From positions 6,912,501-6,976,500 of the forward strand of contig NZ_CP114904.1 of NCBI RefSeq assembly GCF_027497215.1: a DNA stretch of 64,000 nt. The letters run 5' to 3'. How positions within the stretch are numbered: position 1 is the first letter of the stretch; each line of letters begins with the position of its first letter. This document shows positions 6,948-15,539 of the stretch, piece by piece. A program made the translations under genes and the position numbers. Origin of the DNA: Micromonospora sp. WMMD812. Its GTDB lineage: Bacteria > Actinomycetota > Actinomycetes > Mycobacteriales > Micromonosporaceae. The notes under the pieces were generated by a model. That model was not told where the DNA came from. It saw only the letters and a program-made list of their open reading frames with translations, and made no database searches.

Positions 6948-9900
6948 TTAGTTGACGGTGCCGATGTGGACCGCGCCGCGGCCGACGACTGCGCCGTCGG
7001 CAGTGACGACGGCGAGCTCACCGAACAGCTCGCGGCCGGCACCCGGAGTGGACTCGGCGGTCACCGTCCCGGTGAGGGTGGCGGTGGCGCCGTGGGGCAG
7101 GGCGAGCGCGGTGACCGGGGCGGTGAGCGCACCGAGCGACGGAGCCGAGAACGAGTCCCGGTAGTCGTAGGCGGTGCTGGTGCCCGGACCGTCGACGGCG
7201 TACCCGTCGACGACCACCCGGTAGGTGCCCGCCGGCGGGTTGGCGATCGTGACGGCCTCCTCCGAGTCTCCGTCGGCCGCCTGGCCGACCTGCGTGTCGC
7301 CGCGGAACACCGTCAGGTCCAGGTCGGCGCCGAGGTTGGCCGTGTTGCCGATGCGCGCGGTGAAGGTCGTGGCGCCCGCCGGCACGTCAACCAGGTACTC
7401 CTGCTGCGCGCCCTCGGCGATGGTCGGCCGTTCGGCGTGCACGCTGGACAGGGCGCCGCCCTGACCGGTCACCGCGACCGGACCGTAGGCGTTGGTCAAC
7501 GTCCAGTTCGCCGAGGTCGGTTGACCTGCGACAACGGTCGGCAACTCGATCACGGACGGCTCGACCGTGACCCCCTGCACCCGCATCTGCAGCTGGAACG
7601 GGTTGTTCAGCGCCGGCGAGGTCCGCCGCGACTCCACCTCGATCTCCCAGACCCCGGCAATCGGGTTCTGGTAGTCCCGCTCCTGCGGCTTGCAGGCGGC
7701 GGCGTCGGAGAAGTTGGTGTAGCAGGCGGTGCTCGCCGTGGGATCCACCGGAACGCCGTACGGGTTGATGGCGATGAAGCGGGTCTGCGACCCGGTGGCG
7801 ATGCCGGACAGGTTCACCTGCAGCGCACCCGCCCCCGCCGGGACGGTGACGAAGTACGAGGTGAAGCTGTTGCGCTGCACCGAGCCTTCCGCGGAGGACG
7901 AGAAGCTCGGCTTGGAGACGTCGTTGGACGCGACGACGACGGCGGAGACCTCGAAGTCGATCACGGACGTCTTCGGGTCGTCGATGGTCACGATCGTGCC
8001 GTGCGCGCCGGTGGACTTCGGCTTGGCGGTGATGCTGATCGTGACGGTCTTGTTCAGCGGCAGGGCGACGGACCTCGGCGCGGAGAAGGTCCCGTCGTTG
8101 CCGCGCAGGGCCAGCGTGTGGTTGACGGAACCGGACGGACCACTGGTTCGGGTGACCTTGACCTGGTAGGTCCGGCTCTGGCCGACCTTCTGCCCGCCCT
8201 CACCGGATGCGCAGCGGTTGTAAACGCCGGCGCCGCGGTGGGGGTTCGGGACGAACCGGTTGAGTTCGCGGTCGTAGCGGGTGAGGTTCTCCGACAGTTC
8301 GGAGCACACCGGGGCGTCGGAGGTGTACGACCGGGTCTCGACGTTCTTGGCGAGCAGCTTCCACGCGCCCGGCACGTTGAACATGCCGTAGCCCTGCGCG
8401 TAGGTCGCCACGTCCGCGATCGGCTTCGCGGAGGTGTAGATGGCCCGGCGCAGCGCGGCCGGGGTGACCCCCTTGTCGGTGGCCTTGGCGGCCGAGAGCA
8501 GTAGCGCCGCGGCGCCGGTGGCCTGGGGGGAGGCCATCGAGGTGCCGTTGAGCATCTGGTAGCCCGGCGGTAGCGGGTAGCCGGCCTCCGGGACCGGGTT
8601 GCCCGGCTGCCAGGTCGGCGCGGTGGAGATCGCCGATCCGGGGGCGGCGATGTTCGGCTTGAAGCCGCCGTCCTCGCGGGGACCGCGGGAGGAGAAGTTG
8701 AACAAAGCGTTGTTCTTGCGGACCACCGAGCCGTAGTTGGCCAGCCAGGTGTCCTTGCTGATGTTCGCCGCGACGCTGACCACGTTGTCGGCGACGGACG
8801 GGTCGCCGACGGTGTTGACGCCGGGGCCGGAGTTGCCGGCGGAGATGAACATCTGCACCCCGTAGGTGCTGATCAGGTCGTTGTACAGCTGGGCGCGGGC
8901 GTTGGAGCCGTCGTTGAGCGTCGGCAGGCCGCCGATGGACATGTTGACCACGTCCACGTGGCGGTTGATGACGAGATCCGCCATGCCGGTCGTCAGCGCC
9001 GCGGCGGTGCAGCCACCACCCCAGGAGCACGCACGGGCGGAGACGATCTTCGCGCCGGGCGCGGCACCGTCGAACGCGGCGTTGCCGAGCATGTCGTTGG
9101 CGGCGGTGATGCCCGCGACGTGCGTGCCGTGGGTCGACTCGATGATGCCGATGTTGACGTAGTCGGAGGTGCCCGGAACGCCGAGTGGACTGGTGTCGAC
9201 GTCCTCGCGGTACTCGACCACGAAGGGCATCTGGTCGCGTACGGCGGTGGCCGGGTTGTCGGTGCCGAAGTGCCCGACGTCGAACCGCTCCCGGTACGGG
9301 CGCATCAGCGTTTCGTCGGTGAAGCTGTTGTCCTGGTCGACGTCGACCCAGATGTCGTGGGTCTGCGGGTCGTACAGGACGCCCCACACGTCGGTGGTGT
9401 CACCGTCGCGGTTGACGTCACCCGCCGGATCGCTCGCGCCGGTGATGGACTCGCGGAAGACGTTGAAGCGGTAGGTGCCGGCGGGGGCCGTCCAGGTGGC
9501 GCCGGCGGCGGTGAACGAGGGTCCGCTCACCTCGGTGTTCATCCGCCGCCATGTACCGTCGTTCTCGGTGACCGGGTCTGTCGCGGTGACCCAGTCGACG
9601 ATCTTCCGCTCGCCGGTGGTGGTCTTCTGCAGCGCCGGCTGGTCCAGGTCGACACCGGAGTCCATGATGCCGATGGTGACCCCGCGGCCGTCCCACTTCG
9701 GGTGGGCGGCCTTGAACGCCTCCGCGCCCGTCTCGTTGGTCGGCATGTACGGGTTCACCGCGCCGGTGCCCTTGCCCGGTCCGCCGAGCGTCGTCCCCTG
9801 CTTCGCCGCCTTCGCGCCGTGCGGCGCGACGTCGGGGGTCGGGTCTGGCAGCGGGATGGTCTCGTCCAGGTCGACGGCGGCGACGCCGGGCAGCGCGGCG

Positions 9901-10253
9901 GCCTTGAGGACCTTGGCGGTGGGGACCGTGGCCAGGACGTAACCGATCTGGTCGAAGCGCCGGTTGACCGTCCCACCAAGGGCCTTCACCCCGTTGGCGA
10001 CGACGTCGGCGTCGCCCTTGTCGGCGGCCACGATCAGCGTCACCGTCGGTTCGTGCTTGGCGGTGGCCTCGGCGAGGAGCCTGGCGTCGTGCGGGCCCAA
10101 CGCCTCGGCGGGGGTCACCTGCGGAGAATCGGGTGCAGAGGGGGCGGCGGTCGCGGTCGCGGCGCCGCCCGTCACGGTCAGGGCGCCGGCGGCCAGGACC
10201 GATCCGAAGAGCGCGGCGAATGTACGCCTGCTCAGGCTGCGGGGTTCACTCAC
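6948..10253 (-). CDS. Secreted S8 family (subtilisin-like) serine peptidase, large multi-domain
   Basis: A 1101-residue exported protease. GTG 10253 with a GGAGG site gives a Tat-like signal peptide (SLSRRTFAALFGSVLAAGAL, cleavage near ATAAPSAP). An inhibitor_I9-like propeptide follows (to about 140), then the catalytic domain with the Asp in GIMDSGVDLDQPAL (about residue 198), His in HGTHVAGI and Ser in LNGTSMASPQATGAAALL. The C-terminal half (from about 640) contains beta-sandwich segments with pre-peptidase-like motifs such as AGTYRVVVDGYAV. The catalytic domain has a large insert between Asp and His. Extracellular protein degradation is the likely role. Monocistronic, ending at a hairpin. 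Confidence 0.93.
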   Translation of the reverse strand: MSEPRSLSRRTFAALFGSVLAAGALTVTGGAATATAAPSAPDSPQVTPAEALGPHDARLLAEATAKHEPTVTLIVAADKGDADVVANGVKALGGTVNRRFDQIGYVLATVPTAKVLKAAALPGVAAVDLDETIPLPDPTPDVAPHGAKAAKQGTTLGGPGKGTGAVNPYMPTNETGAEAFKAAHPKWDGRGVTIGIMDSGVDLDQPALQKTTTGERKIVDWVTATDPVTENDGTWRRMNTEVSGPSFTAAGATWTAPAGTYRFNVFRESITGASDPAGDVNRDGDTTDVWGVLYDPQTHDIWVDVDQDNSFTDETLMRPYRERFDVGHFGTDNPATAVRDQMPFVVEYREDVDTSPLGVPGTSDYVNIGIIESTHGTHVAGITAANDMLGNAAFDGAAPGAKIVSARACSWGGGCTAAALTTGMADLVINRHVDVVNMSIGGLPTLNDGSNARAQLYNDLISTYGVQMFISAGNSGPGVNTVGDPSVADNVVSVAANISKDTWLANYGSVVRKNNALFNFSSRGPREDGGFKPNIAAPGSAISTAPTWQPGNPVPEAGYPLPPGYQMLNGTSMASPQATGAAALLLSAAKATDKGVTPAALRRAIYTSAKPIADVATYAQGYGMFNVPGAWKLLAKNVETRSYTSDAPVCSELSENLTRYDRELNRFVPNPHRGAGVYNRCASGEGGQKVGQSRTYQVKVTRTSGPSGSVNHTLALRGNDGTFSAPRSVALPLNKTVTISITAKPKSTGAHGTIVTIDDPKTSVIDFEVSAVVVASNDVSKPSFSSSAEGSVQRNSFTSYFVTVPAGAGALQVNLSGIATGSQTRFIAINPYGVPVDPTASTACYTNFSDAAACKPQERDYQNPIAGVWEIEVESRRTSPALNNPFQLQMRVQGVTVEPSVIELPTVVAGQPTSANWTLTNAYGPVAVTGQGGALSSVHAERPTIAEGAQQEYLVDVPAGATTFTARIGNTANLGADLDLTVFRGDTQVGQAADGDSEEAVTIANPPAGTYRVVVDGYAVDGPGTSTAYDYRDSFSAPSLGALTAPVTALALPHGATATLTGTVTAESTPGAGRELFGELAVVTADGAVVGRGAVHIGTVN

Positions 10254-10699
10254 GTTCTCTTTCCTCCAGAGAACAGGGCCCTGTCGATGCAGGGACGCGT
10301 GAGCGAAATCCTTGATGGTGTTGGTAGTCGATGTCGATACATGTCTCGACGTTGTAATCTCTCCGTGACGTCACGGTCGGCGAACCGCGTCGCCAGCTCC
10401 GGCGCCCGACCGGCGACGCCGTCGCCACTGTCACGAGGAGAGCCGGTCGCGCTCGGCGCCTATTGGCGTCTGTCGATGCTCCGTGTCCTCAACCTCGCAG
10501 CCCGAGCCGGACCGGCAGTGAACGCTCGTGTCCGGGTCGCGGGTGCTCGGCGACCCTGCTCGACCGTGGGGGAGCGAAGCGGCGTCGATGGTGCGACCAA
10601 CGTCGCGACCGACGACGCATAATGGTCCGACCGGCACGGTGCCGGCGTTGCACGCAGTTCGGACGACGGCGGCAGAGATCACGGGAGGGTGGCGCGACG
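10254..10699. other. Intergenic region between divergent subtilase and zur
   Basis: 446 bp between divergent genes. It holds the subtilase ribosome binding site, a GGGCCC-centred palindrome (ACAGGGCCCTGT, about 10271-10282) close to its start, and presumably two promoters. No Zur-like box was found here, so the first zur gene does not show the box carried by the second. Open frames in this stretch do not look real. Confidence 0.5.
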
Positions 10700-11104
10700 G
10701 TGAATCAGGCGATGCCGAATGTGACCCGAAACACCCGGCAGCGCGGCGAGGTGTTGGCGCTGCTGCGAGAGGTCGAGGGCTTCCACACGGCGCAGCAACT
10801 GCACCAGATGCTGCTCGCCCGCAACGCGCGGGTCGGCCTGACCACCGTCTACCGGACGCTGCAGTTGCTGGTGGAAGCCGGGGGCATCGACTCCACCCGG
10901 CTGCCTGGAGGCGAGCAGCTGTATCGCCGCTGCAGCCAGAGCAAGCACCACCATCACCTCGTCTGCCGCAACTGCGGACGCACCGTCGAGGTCGCCGGGC
11001 CGGCGGTGGAGCGGTGGGCGGATCGTGTGGCCGCCGAGCACGGTTTCACCGACGTCGGCCACACGTTGGAGATCTTCGGTATCTGCGCTCAGTGCTCGCG
11101 TTGA
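10700..11104 (+). CDS. zur: Fur family transcriptional regulator, probable Zur
   Basis: A 134-residue Fur-family metalloregulator. N-terminal winged helix: TRNTRQRGEVLALLREVEGF, HTAQQLHQMLLARNARVGLT and TVYRTLQLLVEAGGIDSTRL. The metal and dimer part has YRRCSQSKHHHHLVC, the structural zinc cysteines CRNCGR and CAQCSR at the C-terminus. The CxxC pairs plus HHHHLVC are typical of actinobacterial Zur. GTG 10700 is chosen for the GGGAGGG site ten bases upstream and the usual length. Zur with Zn(II) represses zinc uptake and zinc-free ribosomal paralogues, which is exactly the content of the next 20 kb. No box is seen at its own promoter. Confidence 0.88.
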   Translation: MNQAMPNVTRNTRQRGEVLALLREVEGFHTAQQLHQMLLARNARVGLTTVYRTLQLLVEAGGIDSTRLPGGEQLYRRCSQSKHHHHLVCRNCGRTVEVAGPAVERWADRVAAEHGFTDVGHTLEIFGICAQCSR

Positions 11105-11237
11105 CCCGCCCACTCACGCCGCCGGTGCGCTGACCGATCGTTCACTGTTCCGGCAGGCGGGTGGTGGCGGCGCGTCGCGACGCTGCCTGTCACGCATCGA
11201 GCCAGCTTCGGACGTCCCGGCGACGTTGATGACGGAT

Positions 11238-11256
11238 ATGAAACCGGTTATCGTTG
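11238..11256 (+). promoter_or_regulatory. Zur-like box, orphan
   Basis: ATGAAACCGGTTATCGTTG matches the box upstream of the second zur gene (ATGAAACTGGTTATCATTA) at 16 of 19 positions. It lies between convergent genes, with no gene behind it. It overlaps a promoter-like TTGATG (11226-11231), 17-bp spacer, TATCGT (11249-11254), followed about 50 bp later by a strong hairpin. Confidence 0.6.
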
Positions 11257-11305
11257 CGGAGATTCGCCGTGGAGCGTGGTACCTCCGGTGGGCGAATTCG
11301 GGACA

Positions 11306-11339
11306 TCGTGGCGGCCTCGGTGTCGAGGCCGCCACGATG
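11306..11339. terminator. Hairpin between convergent zur and CooC-like gene
   Basis: A perfect 15-bp stem, ATCGTGGCGGCCTCG / CGAGGCCGCCACGAT, with a GTGT loop. It can end transcription from either side, including any short transcript from the orphan Zur-box promoter. The rest of the 342-bp gap 11105-11446 holds nothing recognisable. Confidence 0.75.
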
Positions 11340-11446
11340 GGACCATCGCGGAACCGGTCCGCCGCGCAGCGCCTCGTGGGCCGCGGGCACGCCCTTGCGG
11401 CCAACCTCGCCTTTGGGGGCTCCTCATTCAGGGTCCCCCGGGTCGG

Positions 11447-12421
11447 TCAGGCGGTGACGGAGGCCGGCGTGAGCACCGGTGCGCTGACGCGGAAGTCGGG
11501 GTCGATCTGCGTGGTCAGGTCCACCCCCGCGCGGTCGTTGCCCCAGGTGACTGCGTTGCGGCGGTGGAACTCGTGTGCCCAGCGCGCGAATCGGTCCCAG
11601 TCCTGCGGGGTAGCGTCGACGCTGTCGACCAACTGGCTCAGCACCGCACGGTTGGCCGGCTCCAGCTCGTGGAGTGGGCCGACCCCGCCCCGCTCGGCGC
11701 GGCGTACGTAGCCCGACCGGGACACCCAGGTCAGCAGGTCCGCCCCCACGTGCTCGCGGAGGAACTCGACGTCGGTGGCGTCCTCGACCTTGTTCCCGAC
11801 CACGGACAGGGCCACCCCGTAGTCGCGGGCGTAGCCCGCGTACTGCCGGTAGACGCCGACGCTGCGCAGCGTGGGCTCGCACACGAGGAAGGTGCGGTCG
11901 AACCGGGTGAACAGTCCGGACGCGAACGAGTCCGCGCCCGCGGTCATGTCCACCACCACGTACTCACCCGGCCCGTCGAGCATGTGGTTGAGCATGAGCT
12001 CCACCGCCCCGACCTTCGAGTGGTAGCAGGCAACACCGAGGTCCTCGGGGGCGAACTCGCCGGTGACGGCGATTCGCACCGACCCGACCGCGCGAACGCA
12101 GGCCGTGTAGATGGGGTTTTCGTCAATGACACGCAGCAGTCGCGAACCAGCCCCTGGCGGCGTGGTCTTCACCATCTCCGCGGCGGAGGCGATGCGCGGA
12201 TTGCTGCCGCGCAGGTACTCCTTGATCGCGGGCAGATGCTCGCCCAGCGGCGTCATCTCCGCCGCGCTCGAGGCGGACCCACCGAGGGCGACCGCGAGGT
12301 GCTGGTTGATGTCGGCGTCGATGGCGAGCACAGGCCGGCCGACCTCGGCGAGGTGGCGGGCGAACAGGGCCGCGAGAGTGGTCTTCCCGCTACCACCCTT
12401 GCCGACGAACGCGACCTTCAC
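11447..12421 (-). CDS. CooC/MinD-like P-loop ATPase, probable metal-centre maturation protein
   Basis: A 324-residue ParA/MinD-superfamily ATPase with a deviant Walker A at the extreme N-terminus (VAFVGKGGSGKTTLAALFAR), a switch-like VVVDMTAGADSFASGLF and the D-rich LAIDADINQHLAVAL. This arrangement matches CooC-type ATPases that load metals such as nickel into enzymes. A Zur-like box lies 23 bp upstream of the ATG, so zinc-repressed expression is likely and a zinc-related chaperone role is inferred. A CxxC metal site as in classical CooC is not obvious. ATG 12421. It stands alone, convergent with zur. Confidence 0.8.
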   Translation of the reverse strand: MKVAFVGKGGSGKTTLAALFARHLAEVGRPVLAIDADINQHLAVALGGSASSAAEMTPLGEHLPAIKEYLRGSNPRIASAAEMVKTTPPGAGSRLLRVIDENPIYTACVRAVGSVRIAVTGEFAPEDLGVACYHSKVGAVELMLNHMLDGPGEYVVVDMTAGADSFASGLFTRFDRTFLVCEPTLRSVGVYRQYAGYARDYGVALSVVGNKVEDATDVEFLREHVGADLLTWVSRSGYVRRAERGGVGPLHELEPANRAVLSQLVDSVDATPQDWDRFARWAHEFHRRNAVTWGNDRAGVDLTTQIDPDFRVSAPVLTPASVTA

Positions 12422-12443
12422 CGCTCATCCTCCGGAACCATGT

Positions 12444-12462
12444 TAACGGCAACCGTTTTCAT
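12444..12462 (-). promoter_or_regulatory. Zur-like box upstream of CooC-like ATPase gene
   Basis: Reverse-strand ATGAAAACGGTTGCCGTTA, the best-looking example of the box family in this window. It ends 23 bp before the start codon at 12421, a position suited to repression. Confidence 0.75.
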
Positions 12463-12538
12463 GAGCGATACTGTAGCGGGCGTTCCGGCCGGTCCCGCGG
12501 GAAAGCGGTACGTGTCGTCCGAACGGTTCCGTAACCGG

Positions 12539-13609
12539 TCACTGCGGGGTGGTGGCTGCAAGCGGCTGGTCCACGGGGAAGTCGAGCACCTCCGAGGCGA
12601 GCCGGCGGATCGTCCGCACCGTGGCGTTGCGGCCGCCGGCCGCTTCCACCATCAACAGCAGGTGCCGCACGCCCGGCAGCGCCGCGGCCCGGGCGAGTGC
12701 CCGCCGGCAGCGGTCAGGTGACCCGATCGGATGGATGCCGACCAGCCGCCCCACGTACGCGTCGAGGTCGCGGGAACCGACCCGGGTGCCGTCCAGGCGG
12801 ACGTACTCGCGGGTACCCGCGAGGAGCGGGGGCAGGCCGGCGTGCACGACGCGGGCGGCCTCCTCGTCGCTGTCCTCGACCTGCGCCACGTGCGCGCTGG
12901 CGTGCGGGATCAATCCGGGATCGTGGTCGTGCAGCATAGCCACCTGGGCGTACCGGTGGAGCAGGTCCGCCTTCTCGTCGGGCCCCGCGTGCAGACCGAG
13001 CAGGAGCGGCATGCCGGCGCGGGCGGCGAGCTCGACAGTGGTCGGCGAGGTGGCAGCGATCCAGATCGGGATCCGGCGCCGAGGCCGCGGCACTACCGCT
13101 ACCGTCCGGAAGGGAAAACGACCGTTTCCGGCCACCGCCGCGGCCCCCGACAACCACCTCGCCATGACCTCCAGCGATTCGCCGAGTCCGGCCTCGAAGC
13201 GCTCCAGGCCGGTCCCGAAGACCTCCAGGTCCACCCACGGGCCGCCCCGGCCGACGCCGAGACGGAACCGGCCGCCGGAGAGTTCGTCGAGCAGGACCGA
13301 CTCCTCGGCCAAGGCGACCGGGTTGCGGTTGGAGAGGATGCAGGCCGCGGTCCCGACGGTGATTCGGCGGGTGGCCCCGAGCAGATGTGCGGCGAAGGCC
13401 ACGGCGGAGGGGCACACGCCGTAGGAGATGAAGTGGTGTTCGGCGATCCACACCCCGGCATAGCCGGCCTCTTCCGCCGTCCGGCCGTAGTGGTGCGCGT
13501 CGGCGAGAGCCTCGGCGTGTGTGGAGCCGGGGCGTTGCCCGGCGAGCAGGAACAGATGCGTCGACGCGCCCTGCTCCGCTCGCCGGGCCGCAGAGGGCTC
13601 AGCAGTCAC
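12539..13609 (-). CDS. LLM class flavin-dependent oxidoreductase
   Basis: A 356-residue luciferase-like monooxygenase (TIM barrel, FMN or F420). Visible landmarks: GYAGVWIAEHHFISYGVCPS near residue 50-70, ATRRITVGTAACILSNRNP, LDELSGGRFRLGVGRGGPW and RRIPIWIAATSPTTVELAAR. The family oxidises small substrates with reduced flavin; the substrate is not predictable. The GTG at 13609 overlaps the end of the SCO5389-like gene by 11 bp, so the two form an operon, and the Zur-like box upstream of that gene would control both. A role under zinc limitation, for example metallophore tailoring or an enzyme swap, is speculation. Confidence 0.88.
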   Translation of the reverse strand: MTAEPSAARRAEQGASTHLFLLAGQRPGSTHAEALADAHHYGRTAEEAGYAGVWIAEHHFISYGVCPSAVAFAAHLLGATRRITVGTAACILSNRNPVALAEESVLLDELSGGRFRLGVGRGGPWVDLEVFGTGLERFEAGLGESLEVMARWLSGAAAVAGNGRFPFRTVAVVPRPRRRIPIWIAATSPTTVELAARAGMPLLLGLHAGPDEKADLLHRYAQVAMLHDHDPGLIPHASAHVAQVEDSDEEAARVVHAGLPPLLAGTREYVRLDGTRVGSRDLDAYVGRLVGIHPIGSPDRCRRALARAAALPGVRHLLLMVEAAGGRNATVRTIRRLASEVLDFPVDQPLAATTPQ

Positions 13610-13991
13610 GCAGCTCGGGGGACTGGTTGAGCAGTTGCCCCCGGGTCGAGACGAATCGCCGGTAGGTGTCGCTGTCGACGGCGGCGAGCCGAAACGCCGC
13701 GACGCGGTGACAGTTCTGGAAGGCCAACTTCACGCCGAAGTGGCGCTCCAGGCTGGACCGGATCGCGTCGCTGGCCAGCGCGCGCAGCAACTGGCCCCGC
13801 TCCGCCTCGGTCGGCGGCGGGATCACGTTGTCGGCGAAGTCGGCGTCGGACGACTTCAGGTCGGCGGCGACGCGGCTGATGGTCTGCCAGGCGTACGGCA
13901 GCGAGTCGCGCACGCAGGCGACGAAAGCCTCGTCGTCGATGGGACCGGCTTCGGCGGCCTCGAGCAGGGCTGGCGGCACGGTGAGAGACAT
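13599..13991 (-). CDS. SCO5389-like conserved actinobacterial protein
   Basis: A 130-residue protein starting MSLTVPPALLEAAEAGPIDD, with VACVRDSLPYAWQTISRVAA, ERGQLLRALASDAIRSSLER, FGVKLAFQNCHRVAAF and ending GQLLNQSPELRDC. This pattern is that of the SCO5389-type actinobacterial protein family of unknown function. ATG 13991 is preferred to the ATG at 14009 because of the GAGGAGG site. Two cysteines (FQNC, RDC) and the His next to the first could bind metal. A Zur-like box lies 21 bp upstream; the LLM gene follows with overlap. Confidence 0.78.
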   Translation of the reverse strand: MSLTVPPALLEAAEAGPIDDEAFVACVRDSLPYAWQTISRVAADLKSSDADFADNVIPPPTEAERGQLLRALASDAIRSSLERHFGVKLAFQNCHRVAAFRLAAVDSDTYRRFVSTRGQLLNQSPELRDC

Positions 13992-14011
13992 GCTCCTCCT
14001 CACGCACATTA

Positions 14012-14030
14012 ACGATCACGATTGTCGTTC
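14012..14030 (+). promoter_or_regulatory. Zur-like box upstream of SCO5389-like/LLM operon
   Basis: ACGATCACGATTGTCGTTC shares the ACGATTGTC(A/G)TTC core with the box before the second CobW gene. The left half is degenerate. Spacing to the start at 13991 is 21 bp, like the other boxes. Somewhat weaker than the rest. Confidence 0.5.
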
Positions 14031-14247
14031 CCGTTACTGACCGAGCACATCACGTCACGCAGAGCCCGTCAATAGCGCCCCGCGGGGTCGCCGCGGCGGT
14101 GTCCGGTCACTCGAGGGCCGGCCGCTGCCCCCTGTGGGCAGCTTTGGTCGCGGGGAACGAAAGTTTGGGCGCCTCGATCGGAACTATCGACGGAGATGAC
14201 AGAAAGGGTTACTCTCCGAGCCAGCGCCATCGACGGGAGAGCAGGTC

Positions 14248-14925
14248 ATGTCACGTCGCACCGGTAAGCCCTCCTACCTGCTCGACCGACCGGGGCGACA
14301 GCAACGCCATCGGATCCGACTCCTGATCGGCGCCGCCACCGCGGTGATCATGTCGGGCGTGATCGGCGGTCTGATCGGCTTTTCGGCGGGACAGCCGACA
14401 CCCGTCGAGGCGAGCGTCGCCGACATGCGCGAGTCCGAGGCCAAGCGCGACGTTCAGCAGATCATCGAACTGACCGAGGCCGCGCGGCGGACGGGAGACC
14501 AGCTCGCGCCGATTCTGCTGGCCATCACGCAGGAGTCGGAAGCGGGACGCGCCCCCGAGGCCTCCCGGGTTCGTGACTGGCAGCAGACGATGAGCCAGTT
14601 GACCGAGCAGTACGCAAACCCGCCGTCCGGGATGACTGCGACCAACGTCGCGCGGGGTGGCCTCCGGAGTGCCGTCGAACAGGCGGCCATTGCGGTCGAC
14701 TCCGTCGCGCTGGCCGCAGTCAGCCCCGCCACCAGCCGAAAGGACCACTTGGCGCTGGCGGCCCGGCAGGCGGCTCTCGCCACGACGACGTGGTCGGTGG
14801 CGGCAACCCAGCTCGACCAGATCAACATCGACGCCGGACAGGGCCACCAACACGTGCATCTCGACAACGGTGGGGGACCCGGACACATGTCGCCGGACGG
14901 TGAGGCCGAAGGGGCAGGCGGGTAA
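14248..14925 (+). CDS. Membrane-anchored protein with histidine-rich C-terminal tail
   Basis: A 225-residue protein, family not recognised. Residues 1-24 are basic and cytoplasmic, 25-46 a single membrane helix (LLIGAATAVIMSGVIGGLIG), and the rest an outer, helix-rich domain (AKRDVQQIIELTEAARRTGD; DHLALAARQAALATTTW). The last part contains GQGHQHVHLDNGGGPGHMS, five His in a short flexible tail that could bind zinc. ATG 14248 has a GGGAGAG site. It lies alone between the SCO5389-like operon and the second zur gene; no Zur-like box is visible upstream, so membership of the zinc regulon is by position only. Confidence 0.7.
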   Translation: MSRRTGKPSYLLDRPGRQQRHRIRLLIGAATAVIMSGVIGGLIGFSAGQPTPVEASVADMRESEAKRDVQQIIELTEAARRTGDQLAPILLAITQESEAGRAPEASRVRDWQQTMSQLTEQYANPPSGMTATNVARGGLRSAVEQAAIAVDSVALAAVSPATSRKDHLALAARQAALATTTWSVAATQLDQINIDAGQGHQHVHLDNGGGPGHMSPDGEAEGAGG

Positions 14926-15026
14926 CCGCCAGCGAGCCGGCGACGCGGCGGTGGGCCTGGCCGACAGGGGGCAGCCGAGCCCTGCAGCACGTCGGGACGG
15001 CTCAGGTTCTGCGCCGGCGGCAGCAG

Positions 15027-15437
15027 TCAACGATTGCTGCCGGCGCAGACTGCGCAGATGCCGAAGATCTCCAGGGTGTGGTTGATGTCCGTGAAGCCAT
15101 GTCGGGCGGCCGTCCGGTCCGCCCAAACCTCGACCGTCGGGCCGGTGACCTCCACAGTGCGCGCACAGAGGCGGCAGATCAGGTGGTGATGGCGGGTGCG
15201 GCTGCACCGGCGGAACAGCTGTTCACCGTTGGGCAGTCGCATGCTGTCGATCTCACCGGCTTCGACCAGTGCCTGCAGCGTTCGGTAGACAGTGGTCAGG
15301 CCGATCGGCACGCTGCGGGAGCGGAGGTCTGCGTGCAGGCGCTGGGCACTGCGGAACTCGTCGGACTCCTCCAGCAGCGCCCTCACCTCGGCTCGCTGCC
15401 GGGTGTTGCGGCCGGCACCGGGTGGCATCTCCGTCAT
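15027..15437 (-). CDS. Fur family regulator, second Zur paralogue
   Basis: A 136-residue Fur/Zur protein, close to the one at 10700: TRQRAEVRALLEESDEF, GLTTVYRTLQALVEAGEIDS, FRRCSRTRHHHLICRLCART and FGICAVCAG. Structural CxxC pairs (CRLC, CAVC) and the HHHLIC metal segment are intact. ATG 15437 is preferred over the GTG six bases before because the GAGGGG site is then correctly spaced. A Zur-like box lies 103 bp upstream, suggesting it is itself part of the regulon, unlike the first copy. The two may differ in zinc affinity or target set, or one may now sense another metal. Confidence 0.85.
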   Translation of the reverse strand: MTEMPPGAGRNTRQRAEVRALLEESDEFRSAQRLHADLRSRSVPIGLTTVYRTLQALVEAGEIDSMRLPNGEQLFRRCSRTRHHHLICRLCARTVEVTGPTVEVWADRTAARHGFTDINHTLEIFGICAVCAGSNR

Positions 15438-15539
15438 CGCCACGCCCCTCGGGCACACGTGGGCCCTTTCCGGAGGCGTGGCGGCCACCACGCCTCCCGG
15501 TCCGCCAGCCAGAGGGCCATGTTCATCGGCGGAAGTAGG

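Noticed and set aside
6668..7042. Minus-strand frame ending at the permease start (ATGA overlap)
   Set aside because: Its last 25 codons look protein-like (RAAALGLPRAEVEKLACQER), but it runs back through a terminator and the subtilase 3' end; at most a remnant.
6966..10622. Long plus-strand open frames opposite the subtilase gene
   Set aside because: They are mirror frames of GC-rich coding DNA; the products are Gly/Arg/Val-rich without domains, while the minus strand has a full catalytic triad.
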